A stretch of DNA of 64,000 bases from Promicromonospora umidemergens (GTDB taxonomy: Bacteria; Actinomycetota; Actinomycetes; Actinomycetales; Cellulomonadaceae). Position numbers and translations under genes: made by a program. The DNA lies in assembly GCF_024171995.1 (NCBI RefSeq), contig NZ_JAMTCT010000011.1, positions 62,001 to 126,000 on the forward strand, given 5' to 3'. The first letter of the stretch is position 1; every line of letters starts with the position of its first letter. The notes below the pieces were generated by a model that did not search any database, had not been told where the DNA came from, and saw only the letters and a program-made list of their open reading frames with translations. Below, piece after piece: positions 33,706-43,043 of the stretch.

Positions 33706-34758
33706 ATGCTTGACGATGCACTGCGCTCCATCGTCGAGCTGCTGCCTGCCTCCTGGAGATTCGACGAGCGCCGGGAAGTCGCGCTCCGAGGCGTGCGGCT
33801 CGACGCCGTCGTGGAGCTGATAGGCCCCAGCGGCGACCGAGCCTCGTTCGTGGTCGAGGCGAAGCTGTCAGGGTCCGTGTCGACAACAGTCCTCCTAGAC
33901 GTCCTGCGCGAGCACGCACGCCGCGCGGGTCTGCCGGTGCTGTTTGTCTCCGACTACGTCGGGCCGTCCCTGCGAGCCGCCCTGATCGCCGAGAACATCA
34001 GCTTTGCCGATGCCACCGGATGGGTGCGAGTGATTTCCGAAGACCCCCTCATCCTGCTAACTGGCCACGGGGCCAAGCGTTCCCCGCAGACCCGGGTCGC
34101 CAGCGCAGTCACCCGGCTCAACGGGATCGCGGCGAGCCGCACGATCCGTGCCTTGTCGAACACCGATCTGCCCATCGGAGTACGGGAACTTGCCAACCTC
34201 GCCTGTGTCTCACCTGGCTCGGTCTCCAAGCTATTGGCCACCCTGGCATCCGAGGGCGTCGTCGACCGGGACGAGCGCGGCGGGGTCCACACCGTGCGAC
34301 GGCGCGCACTGATCCGGCGATGGGCGCAGGACTACTCCTTCGCAAAGTCCAACCGCGCGGTCAGCTACTACATCGCGCCGCGAGGGCTCGACCGCGCGGT
34401 GACCCAGCTCTCAGATCGAGGGGGTATCGCGGTCACGGGATCGGCGGCGGCGCGCCGCATCCTGCCCGACGGGGTGACATCTGTCGTTCCGCTCCGGCTG
34501 CTCGCCCTGTATGCCGCTGAGCCAATCGCCCTGCCCCGAGAACTGGGTCTGATCGCCGCTGAGCCGGCGACCGCCAACGTCGTGATCGCCGCACCACAGG
34601 ACAAGGACGTTCTCCCGGGGTTCAATGACCTGTCGCTGGCGACGGCACCGGTAGCGCTCGTGCTGGCTGATCTGTTGACACTCCCCGGCCGCTCAGACGC
34701 CGAGGCTGACCAGCTCATGGAAGCACTAGCGAAAAACGACCCCGCATGGAACGAATGA
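33706..34758 (+). CDS. AbiEi-like antitoxin/regulator with winged helix and PD-(D/E)XK-like N-terminus
   Basis: 350 aa. The N-terminal domain has RLDAVVEL...SFVVEAKLSG (Asp33, Glu51, Lys53), the spacing of a PD-(D/E)XK nuclease core; whether it is active is unknown. A winged helix follows (LPIGVRELANLACVSPGSVS, then KLLATLASEGVVDRDERGG). The remaining half is a mixed domain. The start is uncertain: ATG 33706 has a weak GAGAAACGG; ATG 33676 lies inside the operator palindrome. It is one base upstream of the nucleotidyltransferase gene, as AbiEi/AbiEii pairs are. It should repress its own promoter and neutralise the toxin. Confidence 0.65.
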   Translation: MLDDALRSIVELLPASWRFDERREVALRGVRLDAVVELIGPSGDRASFVVEAKLSGSVSTTVLLDVLREHARRAGLPVLFVSDYVGPSLRAALIAENISFADATGWVRVISEDPLILLTGHGAKRSPQTRVASAVTRLNGIAASRTIRALSNTDLPIGVRELANLACVSPGSVSKLLATLASEGVVDRDERGGVHTVRRRALIRRWAQDYSFAKSNRAVSYYIAPRGLDRAVTQLSDRGGIAVTGSAAARRILPDGVTSVVPLRLLALYAAEPIALPRELGLIAAEPATANVVIAAPQDKDVLPGFNDLSLATAPVALVLADLLTLPGRSDAEADQLMEALAKNDPAWNE

Positions 34759-34759
34759 G

Positions 34760-35572
34760 ATGAACGACCTTGCTCCCGAGTACGTCGCCGCGCGCCGCGT
34801 TCTCCTTGACGCTCTCGCCGCACTCGAAGGACACCTCGACAACCTGATCCTCGTCGGTGCCCAGGCGGTCTATCACCACACCGGCGCCGCTGAGCTGAAC
34901 GTGCCGTTGATGACGACCGACGCGGACCTCGCGATCAACGCCACCGGTCTCGCAGACGTGCCCGAGATCGGCGAAGTGCTTCGGGCAGCCGGGTTCACGC
35001 ACGGCCCCAACCCCGGACACTGGATCGCAGCCAGCGACGTTGCAGTCGACCTGATGGTCGTGCCACATCAGGCAGGCACGGCACGGGCCTCCGCCCGCGC
35101 GGCCCGCCTACAGCCCCACGACAAGCACACCGCCCGCATCGCCCGCGGTCTGGAGCCCGCGCTCCTCGACAATGAGCGGGTCACGATCACCGCGTTCGAG
35201 ACCGCCGACACCCGCAGGGTTGACCTGCGAGTGGCTGGGCCGGCTGCACTGCTGACCGCGAAGGCGATCAAGATCGCCGAACGCCTCGAACAAGCCGACC
35301 AGCAGCCCGATCGGCTCAAAGAGAAGGACGCCCTCGACATGTTCCGCGTCCTACAAGCCGTCGAGACTGCCGACCTTGTCGGCGGGCTCAAGGCTCACTC
35401 GGCCGACGAGCACGCCGCTGCCGTCACCAACGAAGCACTCGACCTACTCCGCGCACGGGCTTCGAGTGCACAAGGACGGATCCCCGTCCTGGCGGCCAGC
35501 GCTGCACACGGGGACCCGACCGTGGCGCCAGCATTTGCCGCTCTCGTGAGCGAGTTGCTCGCCGCAATGTGA
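34760..35572 (+). CDS. AbiEii/MenT-like nucleotidyltransferase toxin
   Basis: 270 aa. LVGAQAVYHHTGA (about residues 30-42) followed by TTDADLAIN (about 52-60) is the G-x-A...D-x-D core of minimal nucleotidyltransferases. AALLTAKAIKIAERLEQ and RLKEKDALDMFRVLQA match the K...R...KD..D pattern of the DUF1814/AbiEii group. Toxins of this group add nucleotides to tRNA 3' ends or similar targets. It starts one base after the regulator stop. I call it the toxin of a type IV-like pair, possibly for phage defence. Confidence 0.75.
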   Translation: MNDLAPEYVAARRVLLDALAALEGHLDNLILVGAQAVYHHTGAAELNVPLMTTDADLAINATGLADVPEIGEVLRAAGFTHGPNPGHWIAASDVAVDLMVVPHQAGTARASARAARLQPHDKHTARIARGLEPALLDNERVTITAFETADTRRVDLRVAGPAALLTAKAIKIAERLEQADQQPDRLKEKDALDMFRVLQAVETADLVGGLKAHSADEHAAAVTNEALDLLRARASSAQGRIPVLAASAAHGDPTVAPAFAALVSELLAAM

Positions 35573-35646
35573 CTACCTATCGATCCCACCTACTCCTTTA
35601 CCTCGACGTCGCCAGGGAGCACGGCACGGAGCCGGTGCTGCTGTGA
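35569..35646 (+). CDS. Possible very short overlapping ORF or gene fragment
   Basis: A GTG overlapping the toxin stop (GTGA) opens a 25-codon frame, TYRSHLLLYLDVAREHGT..., ending in TGA at 35644. It could be the stub of a third gene cut off by recombination. Nothing else supports it. Confidence 0.2.
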   Translation: MTTYRSHLLLYLDVAREHGTEPVLL

Positions 35647-35654
35647 CCCGACGG

Positions 35655-35954
35655 TCAGCCGGTCAGGTTACTGATGAGGATGGCGACGACGGTGACGGCT
35701 GCCCAGAGGAGCAGCCCGAACCGCCACCACAGGTTCAGCGTGAGCCGGTTGGGCGCGTCGAGCTGCATCGCTTCCTCGTCCGAGAGCTGGCGTGTCGCCC
35801 AGCCCGCCTCCGTAGCGGTCGCGAGGCTGTACTTCAGGCCCCAGGAGACCCGGAGCAACCAGAACAGGTGGAAGTACGAGTACCGCAGCACCAGGGCTCG
35901 CCCCGCGTCGAGCGGCGCCGTCTTGCTCTTGCTACCCCAGCCGAAGAAGACCAT
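35655..35954 (-). CDS. Small membrane protein, unknown function
   Basis: 99 aa. The N-terminal half is polar with a moderately hydrophobic aromatic segment (YSYFHLFWLLRVSWGLKYSL). One clear helix ends the protein (LLLWAAVTVVAILISNL). ATG start preceded by GAGGAAAAG. Convergent with the toxin gene and downstream of hemL by 145 bp, so it may be a separate transcript. No family is recognised. Confidence 0.65.
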   Translation of the reverse strand: MVFFGWGSKSKTAPLDAGRALVLRYSYFHLFWLLRVSWGLKYSLATATEAGWATRQLSDEEAMQLDAPNRLTLNLWWRFGLLLWAAVTVVAILISNLTG

Positions 35955-35977
35955 GTTCTCTTTTCCTCATCTCGAAC

Positions 35978-35995
35978 GGCGCGCGTTCGCGCGCC
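35978..35995. other. Perfect GC-rich hairpin
   Basis: GGCGCGCG and CGCGCGCC form an 8-bp perfect stem with a TT loop, located between hemL and the small membrane protein gene. It lacks a T-run, so it could be a weak terminator for the haem operon or a leader structure of the next gene. Confidence 0.45.
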
Positions 35996-36099
35996 CTCGC
36001 AGAGAGTGACAGAAGTCAGGGCCACGGTCTGTGGGGAGAACTACCCACGGTCGCCGGACCTCGGCGCCTGCGCTGTCCGTCGTCGGGCGGCCCCCAGGA

Positions 36100-37482
36100 T
36101 CAGGCCGTCGCCGTGGCGGCAGCCCGCGCGGCGCCCGGCAGCGCCTCCAGGATCCGGTTCACCGCGGCGTCGTCATGCGCAGCGGAGACGAACCAGGCCT
36201 CGAAGACCGACGGCGGCAGGTTGACCCCCGACTCCAGCATCGAGTGGAAGAGGGCCGTGTACCGGAAGGTCTCCTGCGCCTGGGCCTGCGCGTAGTCGCG
36301 CACCCCGGACGCGGCGGCCAGCGGACCGAAGAACACCGAGAACAGCGAGCCGGCCCGCTGCACCCGGTGTTCGACGCCCGCGGCGCTCAGCGCCTCGCCG
36401 ACGGCGCCCGAAAGCGTGGCGGCCACCTTGTTCACGTGGGCGTACACGGCGTCGTCGGCCAGCCGCAGGGTCGTCAGACCTGAGGCGACCGCCACGGGGT
36501 TACCCGACAGCGTGCCCGCCTGGTAGACGGGGCCGAGGGGCGCCAGGTGGTCCATGATCGACGCCGGCCCGCCGAGCGCGGCCACCGGCATGCCGCCACC
36601 GACGACCTTGCCGAACGTGAACAGGTCGGGCGTGTAGCCCTCGCCCCCGGCGGCGCGGATTGCGTCGTTCTCGAACCCCCACCAGCCGGACGGGCCCACG
36701 CGGAACCCGGTCAGGACCTCGTCCATGATGAACAGCGCGCCGTGCCTCGACGTGATCCGCCGCAGGCCCTCGTTGAACCCCTCCGCGGGCGGCACCACGC
36801 CCATGTTCGCGGGCGACGCCTCGGTGATGACCGCGGCGATCTCGGAGCCGCGCTGCGCGAACGCCGCCTCGACGGCCGCGAGGTCGTTGTACGGCAGCAC
36901 GAGCGTCTCGGCCGCGGTGGCCTCGGTCACGCCCGCAGAACCCGGCAGCGCCAGCGTCGCGACGCCCGAGCCGGCCTCGGCCAGCAGCCCGTCCACGTGC
37001 CCGTGGTAGCACCCGGCGAACTTGATGACGAGCGGCCGGCCCGTAAACCCGCGGGCGAGGCGGATCGCCGTCATCGTCGCCTCCGTGCCCGTGGAGACGA
37101 GGCGGACGCGCTCGGCGGCGGGCACCCGGCGTCGGACCTCCTCCGCGAGGTCGACCTCGGCGACCGTCGGGGCGCCGAACGACAGGCCGCGCGCGGCGGC
37201 CTCCTGCACGGCGACGACGACGTCGGGGTGCGCGTGGCCGAGGAGGGCCGGACCCCACGAGCACACCAGGTCGACATACTCACGCCCCGCCACGTCCGTG
37301 ACGTACGGACCACGGGCCGAGGCGAGGAACCGCGGGTCCCCGCCCACGCTCCGGTACGCGCGCACCGGCGAGTTCACGCCGCCCGGGATGGCGCCCTGCG
37401 CACGGAGGAACGCCGCGTGGTTCGCCTCAGGGGCGCGGCGCAGGCCCTGGGTCTCGACAGGCTCGGCCACCGGTTCGCTCAC
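36100..37482 (-). CDS. hemL: Glutamate-1-semialdehyde 2,1-aminomutase
   Basis: 460 aa, PLP enzyme making 5-aminolevulinate from glutamate-1-semialdehyde, second step of the C5 route. Key segments: GGVNSPVRA at the N-terminus, [31 protein letters not shown] and the PLP-lysine motif [13 protein letters not shown]. The GTG at 37482 overlaps the hemB stop (GTGA) with GGAG upstream; a GTG nine bases earlier is possible. The first residues ([11 protein letters not shown]) are encoded by a copy of an interspersed repeat, so the N-terminal extension is probably repeat-derived. Last haem gene of the operon. Confidence 0.95.
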   Translation of the reverse strand: MSEPVAEPVETQGLRRAPEANHAAFLRAQGAIPGGVNSPVRAYRSVGGDPRFLASARGPYVTDVAGREYVDLVCSWGPALLGHAHPDVVVAVQEAAARGLSFGAPTVAEVDLAEEVRRRVPAAERVRLVSTGTEATMTAIRLARGFTGRPLVIKFAGCYHGHVDGLLAEAGSGVATLALPGSAGVTEATAAETLVLPYNDLAAVEAAFAQRGSEIAAVITEASPANMGVVPPAEGFNEGLRRITSRHGALFIMDEVLTGFRVGPSGWWGFENDAIRAAGGEGYTPDLFTFGKVVGGGMPVAALGGPASIMDHLAPLGPVYQAGTLSGNPVAVASGLTTLRLADDAVYAHVNKVAATLSGAVGEALSAAGVEHRVQRAGSLFSVFFGPLAAASGVRDYAQAQAQETFRYTALFHSMLESGVNLPPSVFEAWFVSAAHDDAAVNRILEALPGAARAAATATA

Positions 37483-38480
37483 TTGATCCACTCCGCAATC
37501 TCCAGGGCCCAGTACGTGAGGATCACGTCCGCACCCGCTCGCTTGATGCTCGTCACCGACTCCATGACCGCCCGGTCGCGGTCGATCCAGCCGTTCGCGC
37601 CGGCCGCCTCGATCATCGCGTACTCGCCCGACACCTGGTACGCCGCCACCGGCACGTCGCTCCGGTCGGCGACGGCGCGCAGCACGTCAAGGTACGACCC
37701 GGCCGGCTTCACCATGACCATGTCGGCACCCTCGGCGAGGTCCAGGTCGGCCTCGCGCAGGCCCTCGCGGCTGTTCGCGAAGTCCATCTGGTACGTCTTG
37801 CGGTCGCCCTTGAGCTCCGAGTCCACGGCCTCCCGGAACGGGCCGAAGTACGCGCTCGCGTACTTGGCGCTGTAGGCCAGGATGCTCGTGTCGACGAAGC
37901 CGGCATCGTCCAGGGCGTCCCGGATCATCGCCACCTGGCCGTCCATCATGCCCGACGGCGAGATGACGTCGGCGCCCGCCTTCGCCTGCGCCACCGCCAT
38001 GGAGGCGTAGCGGGTGAGCGTCGCGTCGTTGTCCACAGCCCCTGTGGACGTGAGGACGCCGCAGTGGCCGTGGTCGGTGAACTCGTCGAGGCAGGTGTCG
38101 GCCATCAGCACGGGGGTGGGGGCACCCGGGGCGAGCCCTTCGTCCAGCACGGCGCGCGACGCCCGCAGCGCCCGCTGCAGGATCCCGTTCGGTGCGTCGC
38201 CCTGTGAGCCGTTGGCGTCCTTGGCCACCGGGATGCCGAACAGCATGATGCCGCCGAGGCCGGCGTCGCGTGCGGCCCGCACCGCCTCCACCAGGGAGTC
38301 CTCGGTGTGCTGCACCTGCCCGGGCATGCTCGTCAGCGGTGCGGGCTCGGTCAGCCCCTCCTTGACGAAGAGCGGCAGCACCAGGTCGGCCGGGTGCAGC
38401 CGCGTCTCCGCGACCAGGCGCCGCATGCCCGGTGTGGCCCGCAGACGACGCGGTCGGTACACGATCCCGGTGGAGCTCAA
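37479..38480 (-). CDS. hemB: Porphobilinogen synthase (5-aminolevulinate dehydratase)
   Basis: 333 aa with the proposed start. It condenses two 5-aminolevulinate molecules. [15 protein letters not shown] carries metal-binding cysteines; [19 protein letters not shown] and [13 protein letters not shown] hold the two active-site lysines. The TTG at 38480 overlaps the hemD stop (TTGA) and follows AGGAAGAAGGA. An upstream GTG (38519) would add 13 residues not typical of the family and overlap hemD by 43 bases. Coupled to hemL downstream. Confidence 0.93.
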   Translation of the reverse strand: MSSTGIVYRPRRLRATPGMRRLVAETRLHPADLVLPLFVKEGLTEPAPLTSMPGQVQHTEDSLVEAVRAARDAGLGGIMLFGIPVAKDANGSQGDAPNGILQRALRASRAVLDEGLAPGAPTPVLMADTCLDEFTDHGHCGVLTSTGAVDNDATLTRYASMAVAQAKAGADVISPSGMMDGQVAMIRDALDDAGFVDTSILAYSAKYASAYFGPFREAVDSELKGDRKTYQMDFANSREGLREADLDLAEGADMVMVKPAGSYLDVLRAVADRSDVPVAAYQVSGEYAMIEAAGANGWIDRDRAVMESVTSIKRAGADVILTYWALEIAEWIK

Positions 38481-39328
38481 GGTGTCCTTCTTCCTGTTCT
38501 GTTCCTGAGTTTCTGACACGCTCGCAGGACGGCGTCGGCCAGGGCCGCGTCCGTGGGCCGTCCGGCCACGGCGAGCACCGTGTGCCCGACGGCTCGTGCC
38601 GTGCTGGCCGACGGCTCCCCGATCGCCACCACCCGCTGCGGGCCCAGCTGGGCCGCGACCTGGCGGGCGGCCGAGCCCGACGCGACCACGACGACGTCGA
38701 ACCGCCGCCGGAGCTCCGGGGGGAGCGTACGCGTGACCGTGCGGTAGGCCGTGACGACGTCGACCGCCCAGCCCTTCGCCTCGAGGCCGGCGCGCAGCGT
38801 GCCGGACGCGAGGTTCCCGAGCGGGAGCAGCACGCGGGGGGCGGCGCCCCGCCCTGCCGGGCCAGGCAGATCGCCTGCGCCGCGGCCGCTCGGTGCTGCC
38901 GGGAACGCCTCGGCGAGGCCGGCGCCGGTCGCGTCGTCGGCGACGAGGTCGACGGCGACGCCGTGCGTGACCAGCGCCTGCCGCGTGGCGGGCCCGACGG
39001 CGGCCCACCGGACCGACCCGGCGGTGACCGCGCCGGCCGTCGTCGGACCGAGCAGGGCGTCCACCGCGTTCACGCTGGTGATCGCGACCCAGGCATAGGC
39101 GCCGTCGGCCAGGCGCTCGCGGGCGGCGGCGAGCTCCGCGGGGTCCTCGGCCGGCGCCCGCTCGATCACGGGTGCCGCCACCGGGTCCAGCCCGTGCTCG
39201 CGCAGCAGCGTCAGGAGTCCGGCGGCCCGCTCCGGGTCGCGCGCGACGAGCACGTCGGCCGGCCCGGTCGCGCCGGGAGCCTGGTCCGTCGCGGGAGACC
39301 CGGCCGCAGGTGGGTCCGGCTCGGTCAC
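38477..39328 (-). CDS. hemD: Uroporphyrinogen-III synthase
   Basis: 283 aa, cyclises hydroxymethylbilane. Sequence is poorly conserved in this family, but the two-lobe pattern is visible: [19 protein letters not shown] at the start, [37 protein letters not shown] with [14 protein letters not shown], and [18 protein letters not shown] start overlaps the hemC stop (GTGA). The frame ends four bases into hemB. Confidence 0.88.
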   Translation of the reverse strand: MTEPDPPAAGSPATDQAPGATGPADVLVARDPERAAGLLTLLREHGLDPVAAPVIERAPAEDPAELAAARERLADGAYAWVAITSVNAVDALLGPTTAGAVTAGSVRWAAVGPATRQALVTHGVAVDLVADDATGAGLAEAFPAAPSGRGAGDLPGPAGRGAAPRVLLPLGNLASGTLRAGLEAKGWAVDVVTAYRTVTRTLPPELRRRFDVVVVASGSAARQVAAQLGPQRVVAIGEPSASTARAVGHTVLAVAGRPTDAALADAVLRACQKLRNRTGRRTP

Positions 39329-40374
39329 GCCTTCTCCGGGACGGTGGTGCTCAGCGGGGCGAGCCGTTCGGCACCGTCGGCCAGCAGGTGCTCGGCGACG
39401 GAGACGCCCAGCGCCCGGGCGGCGTCATCGATCACCTCGGGTGCGATGTCCGGGGAGAGTCGCGTCTCACCGCCGCGCGACATCTGCTCCGAGCCGTCGA
39501 CAGCGGCCACCACGGAGCGCAGCCGGAGGACGTTGCCGGACACCGTGGCATACGCGCCGACCGGTGCGGCGCACCCGGCCTCCAGCCGCGCCAGCACGGA
39601 ACGCTCGGCGAGGACCGCGAGGCGGGTCGGGCGGTGATCGAGCAGGTGGATCGCCTCGGCGAGGTCGGGTACACGGGGCGCACCGCCGCCGTCGGACACG
39701 ATGTCGGCAGTGCGCACCTCGACGGCGAGCGCGCCCTGGCCGGGCGCCGGGACGACGACGTCGACGTCGAGGGCCTCCGTGACCACCTCGGTACGGCCCA
39801 GCCGCGCGAGCCCCGCGTAGGCGAGGACCACGGCGTCGAGGTCGGCCTCGGGGCCCAGCGCCCGGTCGAGCCGGGTGCCGACGTTGCCGCGGATGTCGAC
39901 GACCTCCAGGTCCGGCCGGGCGGCGCGGACCTGTGCGGCGCGCCGGGGCGAGCCCGTGCCGACGCGCCCGCCGCGGGGCAGCGTCGTGAGAGTGAGCCCG
40001 TCGCGGGCGCAGAGGGCGTCGCGCGGGTCCGCCCGCTCGGGCGTCACGAAGGTGAGGTGCGGCGCGGGAGTGGTGGGCAGGTCCTTGAGAGAGTGGACGG
40101 CGACGTCACAGCGGCCGTCCAGCAGCGCCTCGCGCAAGGCCGTCACGAACACCCCGGTACCGCCGAGGCTCGCGAGGCTCCCCGTCTTCACGTCGCCCTC
40201 CGTCTTGATGCGCACCAGCTCGACCGGCCTGCCGGTCAGCTCCTCCAGGCGCTTCGCCACGAGCCCGCTCTGGGTGGTGGCGAGCGCGCTCGCGCGCGTG
40301 CCGAGACGGATCGGCACGACGTCGCCCGTGGTGCTTCCGGGGGTGCTGACGGGAAGGGGGGTCGGGGTCACCAT
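39325..40374 (-). CDS. hemC: Hydroxymethylbilane synthase (porphobilinogen deaminase)
   Basis: 349 aa. It polymerises four porphobilinogen units. [19 protein letters not shown] opens the fold; VHSLKDLPT carries the catalytic Asp loop; [13 protein letters not shown] contains the cysteine that holds the dipyrromethane cofactor. ATG 40374 is preceded by an unstructured ~20-residue leader. It is 82 bp after hemY and then translationally coupled to hemD. Confidence 0.94.
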   Translation of the reverse strand: MVTPTPLPVSTPGSTTGDVVPIRLGTRASALATTQSGLVAKRLEELTGRPVELVRIKTEGDVKTGSLASLGGTGVFVTALREALLDGRCDVAVHSLKDLPTTPAPHLTFVTPERADPRDALCARDGLTLTTLPRGGRVGTGSPRRAAQVRAARPDLEVVDIRGNVGTRLDRALGPEADLDAVVLAYAGLARLGRTEVVTEALDVDVVVPAPGQGALAVEVRTADIVSDGGGAPRVPDLAEAIHLLDHRPTRLAVLAERSVLARLEAGCAAPVGAYATVSGNVLRLRSVVAAVDGSEQMSRGGETRLSPDIAPEVIDDAARALGVSVAEHLLADGAERLAPLSTTVPEKA

Positions 40375-40456
40375 CCCAGTCTCTACCCGATCCCCGCGGG
40401 GACGAAACCGGGCGGCACATCTCACACGGTTGCTGGCGAGCTGTCAGAACGTTGTG

Positions 40457-41881
40457 TCAGAACCCCGGCTCTCCGAGCCGCTCGGCCGTGCGCCGTGCGT
40501 GCCCGACGATCGCCGCGAGGCCCGTTCCAGCGATCCAGCCGCCGGTCGTGTCGAGGCCGGGCTGGGCAAGGACGGCCTCCTCGATCTCCTTGACGACAGC
40601 TCGGTAGGCCGGCGTCGGCGGGGGCAGCGACCCGTCCCAGCGCTGGTGCAGGCTGTCCCGCACGCGGCCGGTCAGGTCGACGCCGAGCAGCGCCGACGCG
40701 TCGTGGGCCGCCTCCTCCGGGGTGGGGTCCGGCGTCGGCTCGCCGATGCGGCCGTAGCTGAGCCGCACCACGTGCCACCCGGGCCCGACGGCGTCGCGCA
40801 CCCGCCGGGCGAGCCACGGCCACTTCGCCGTCGCATGGGTCAGTGCCTTGGCCCGGACGGCGCCCGGCGAGCTGCCCGGCGCCACGAGCATCCCCGAACC
40901 GCGCGGGGCCGTGTCCAGCTCCGGTGCCTCGACGAGCAGCGTGACCAGCCGTATGTCCGCGCCGCGCTCGGGGGCCGGCGGCGCGAGATCGGTACTTCGC
41001 TGCACCTCCGCTTCGATCTCGGCACCGCTGACACGAGTCGCCAGCACCAACCGGGGCGCTCGCAGCGCCGGACCGCCCTCGACGCTCACCAGCCAGTCGG
41101 CGCGGCCGCCCATGGCCTCGCCCATCGCCTGCTCGCCGCCGGTCACCTGCTCGACGGCGACTGCCCGCGCTCCCAACCGCACGTCGAGCCGTTCCAGCAG
41201 GGCGTCCACCAGCGAGTGGATCCCGCCGTCGATCCCCCGCACCGCGGAGCCGGGGGGAGCCGCCGCTCGCAGCGACGCCACGGCCCGCGACAGCGATCCG
41301 CTCCGCGCGTACGCGTCGAGCAGGCCTGGTGCGACGGCCGCGACGTCGAGCCGGTCGAGCGGAGCCGAGTGCACCCCTGCGGCGACCGGGGTCACGAGCC
41401 GGTCCGCCACCCGGGACCCGAGCCGGGACCGCGCGAACGTCCCGAGGTCGGTCGTGTCGACGAACCGGGACGGCAGCACCCGGTCCAGCGTGCCGCGCAG
41501 CACACCCGGCCAGCCGATCGCGCGCCGCACGTCCGCTGCCCACGGACGCGCGGGAATCCCCAGGACGCCGGCGGCAGGCAGCTGGAACGCTCGCCCGGCG
41601 GCGTAACCCCAGGCCGGGAGCCCTGCGGGTGCCTCGACCGACAGCCCGAGCTCGTCCGCCAGCCGTTCGACCGCGCCACCCCGCACCGCGAACGACTCGG
41701 CCCCCAGGTCCAGCGGCACGTCCGGCAGGGACGCGAACGACCCGCCGCGGACCGGCCCGCCGGCCCGCTCGGCGGCCTCGAGCACGACGACGCGCAGCCC
41801 ACGTGCGGCGAGCGTGTGCGCGGCGACGAGCCCGCCGATCCCGGCCCCGACGACGACGGCGTCGGCCGCCTCGCTCTGCAT
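40457..41881 (-). CDS. hemY: Coproporphyrinogen III / protoporphyrinogen oxidase (FAD)
   Basis: About 474 aa flavoprotein of the HemY/CgoX family. VVVGAGIGGLVAAHTLAARG is the Rossmann FAD motif, LEAAERAGGPVRGG binds the FAD ribose side, and LDTTGGWIAGTGLAAIV near the C-terminus completes the FAD site. Actinobacteria generally use such enzymes in the coproporphyrin-dependent branch, oxidising coproporphyrinogen III. Start uncertain by two codons (ATG 41881 or GTG 41887). It lies 27 bp after hemE. Confidence 0.9.
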   Translation of the reverse strand: MQSEAADAVVVGAGIGGLVAAHTLAARGLRVVVLEAAERAGGPVRGGSFASLPDVPLDLGAESFAVRGGAVERLADELGLSVEAPAGLPAWGYAAGRAFQLPAAGVLGIPARPWAADVRRAIGWPGVLRGTLDRVLPSRFVDTTDLGTFARSRLGSRVADRLVTPVAAGVHSAPLDRLDVAAVAPGLLDAYARSGSLSRAVASLRAAAPPGSAVRGIDGGIHSLVDALLERLDVRLGARAVAVEQVTGGEQAMGEAMGGRADWLVSVEGGPALRAPRLVLATRVSGAEIEAEVQRSTDLAPPAPERGADIRLVTLLVEAPELDTAPRGSGMLVAPGSSPGAVRAKALTHATAKWPWLARRVRDAVGPGWHVVRLSYGRIGEPTPDPTPEEAAHDASALLGVDLTGRVRDSLHQRWDGSLPPPTPAYRAVVKEIEEAVLAQPGLDTTGGWIAGTGLAAIVGHARRTAERLGEPGF

Positions 41882-41908
41882 GGTCACCGAGCCCCGGTCA
41901 GCGACCGG

Positions 41909-42994
41909 TCACAACGAGTGCACCAGCTCGACCACGCGGGTCAGGACGGTCGGGTCCGTGTCCGGCGGAACCCCGTGGCCAAGGTTGACCACGTGCCCGT
42001 TGGCCTTGCGCCCGCGGGCGACCACGTCCCGCACGTGCGCCTCCAGGACGTCCCACGGCGCGCCCAGCAGGGCCGGGTCGATGTTGCCCTGCAGGGGGAC
42101 CCCTGGCAGCAGGGCGGCGGCCTCGTCGAGCGGCGTCCGGTAGTCGACGCCGACGGCGTGGTCCGTGATCCCGGCCGAGACCAGCACGGACCGCATGGCG
42201 GGCAACAGGTGCTCGGTACCGGTACCGAAGTGGATGCCGGGCACACCGGTGTCCGCGACGTGGCCGAGGGCCCGGGTCGACGCCGGGGCGACGCGGGACG
42301 TGTAGTCCGCGAGCGAGAGTGATCCGGCCCAGGAGTCGAACAGCTGCACGGCGCTCGCCCCCGCCTCGACCTGTGCCCGGAGGAACGCCCCGGTGAGGTC
42401 GGCGGTCCACGTCACCAGCGCGTCCCACGTCTCGGGGTCGGCGTGCATCAGGGTGCGGGCGGCCAGGTGGTCGCGCGACGGCCGGCCCTCGACGAGGTAC
42501 GCGGCGAGCGTGAACGGCGCACCGCCGAAGCCCAGCAGCGGCGTCGGGCCCAGCTCGGCGACGGTCAGCGCCACGGCTTCCCGGATCGGGTCGAGGGCAG
42601 CGGGGTCGAGCGTGCGGGACACGAGCCCCGCGACGTCGTCGGCGGTGCGGTAGGGCTGGTCCATGACCGGGCCGACGCCCGGCGCGATGTCCACGCCGAC
42701 CCCGGCGAGCTTGAGCGGCACCACGATGTCGGAGAAGAAGACCGCAGCGTCCACCCCGTGCCTGCGCACGGGCTGCAGTGTGATCTCCGACGCAAGCTCC
42801 GGCCGCAGGCAGGCCTCGAGCATGTCGGTGCCCTGGCGCACCTGGCGGTACTCGGGCAGGGAGCGGCCGGCCTGGCGCATGAACCAGACGGGCGTGCGAC
42901 CAGGCCGATCGCCCCGGAGGGCCCGCACAAGGGGCGCGGCGGAGGTCCGCCCGTCGGCGAGCGGATGAGTGGGGGCGATCGTGGTGGACTTCAC
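41909..42994 (-). CDS. hemE: Uroporphyrinogen decarboxylase
   Basis: 361 aa. TPVWFMRQAGRSLPEYR is the substrate-binding signature, followed by VFFSDIVVPLKLAGVGV, LLGFGGAPFTLAAYLVEG and VNLGHGVPPDTDP, all diagnostic. GTG start with GGGAAG upstream; the frame extends further but only antisense to hemA. First gene of the leftward haem operon and divergent from hemA, with 49 bp between start codons, so both promoters overlap. Confidence 0.95.
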   Translation of the reverse strand: MKSTTIAPTHPLADGRTSAAPLVRALRGDRPGRTPVWFMRQAGRSLPEYRQVRQGTDMLEACLRPELASEITLQPVRRHGVDAAVFFSDIVVPLKLAGVGVDIAPGVGPVMDQPYRTADDVAGLVSRTLDPAALDPIREAVALTVAELGPTPLLGFGGAPFTLAAYLVEGRPSRDHLAARTLMHADPETWDALVTWTADLTGAFLRAQVEAGASAVQLFDSWAGSLSLADYTSRVAPASTRALGHVADTGVPGIHFGTGTEHLLPAMRSVLVSAGITDHAVGVDYRTPLDEAAALLPGVPLQGNIDPALLGAPWDVLEAHVRDVVARGRKANGHVVNLGHGVPPDTDPTVLTRVVELVHSL

Positions 42995-43043
42995 GCTTCC
43001 CGATTCTGCCTTGCCGGGCCGGGGTGCATAAAGTTGGAGCACT

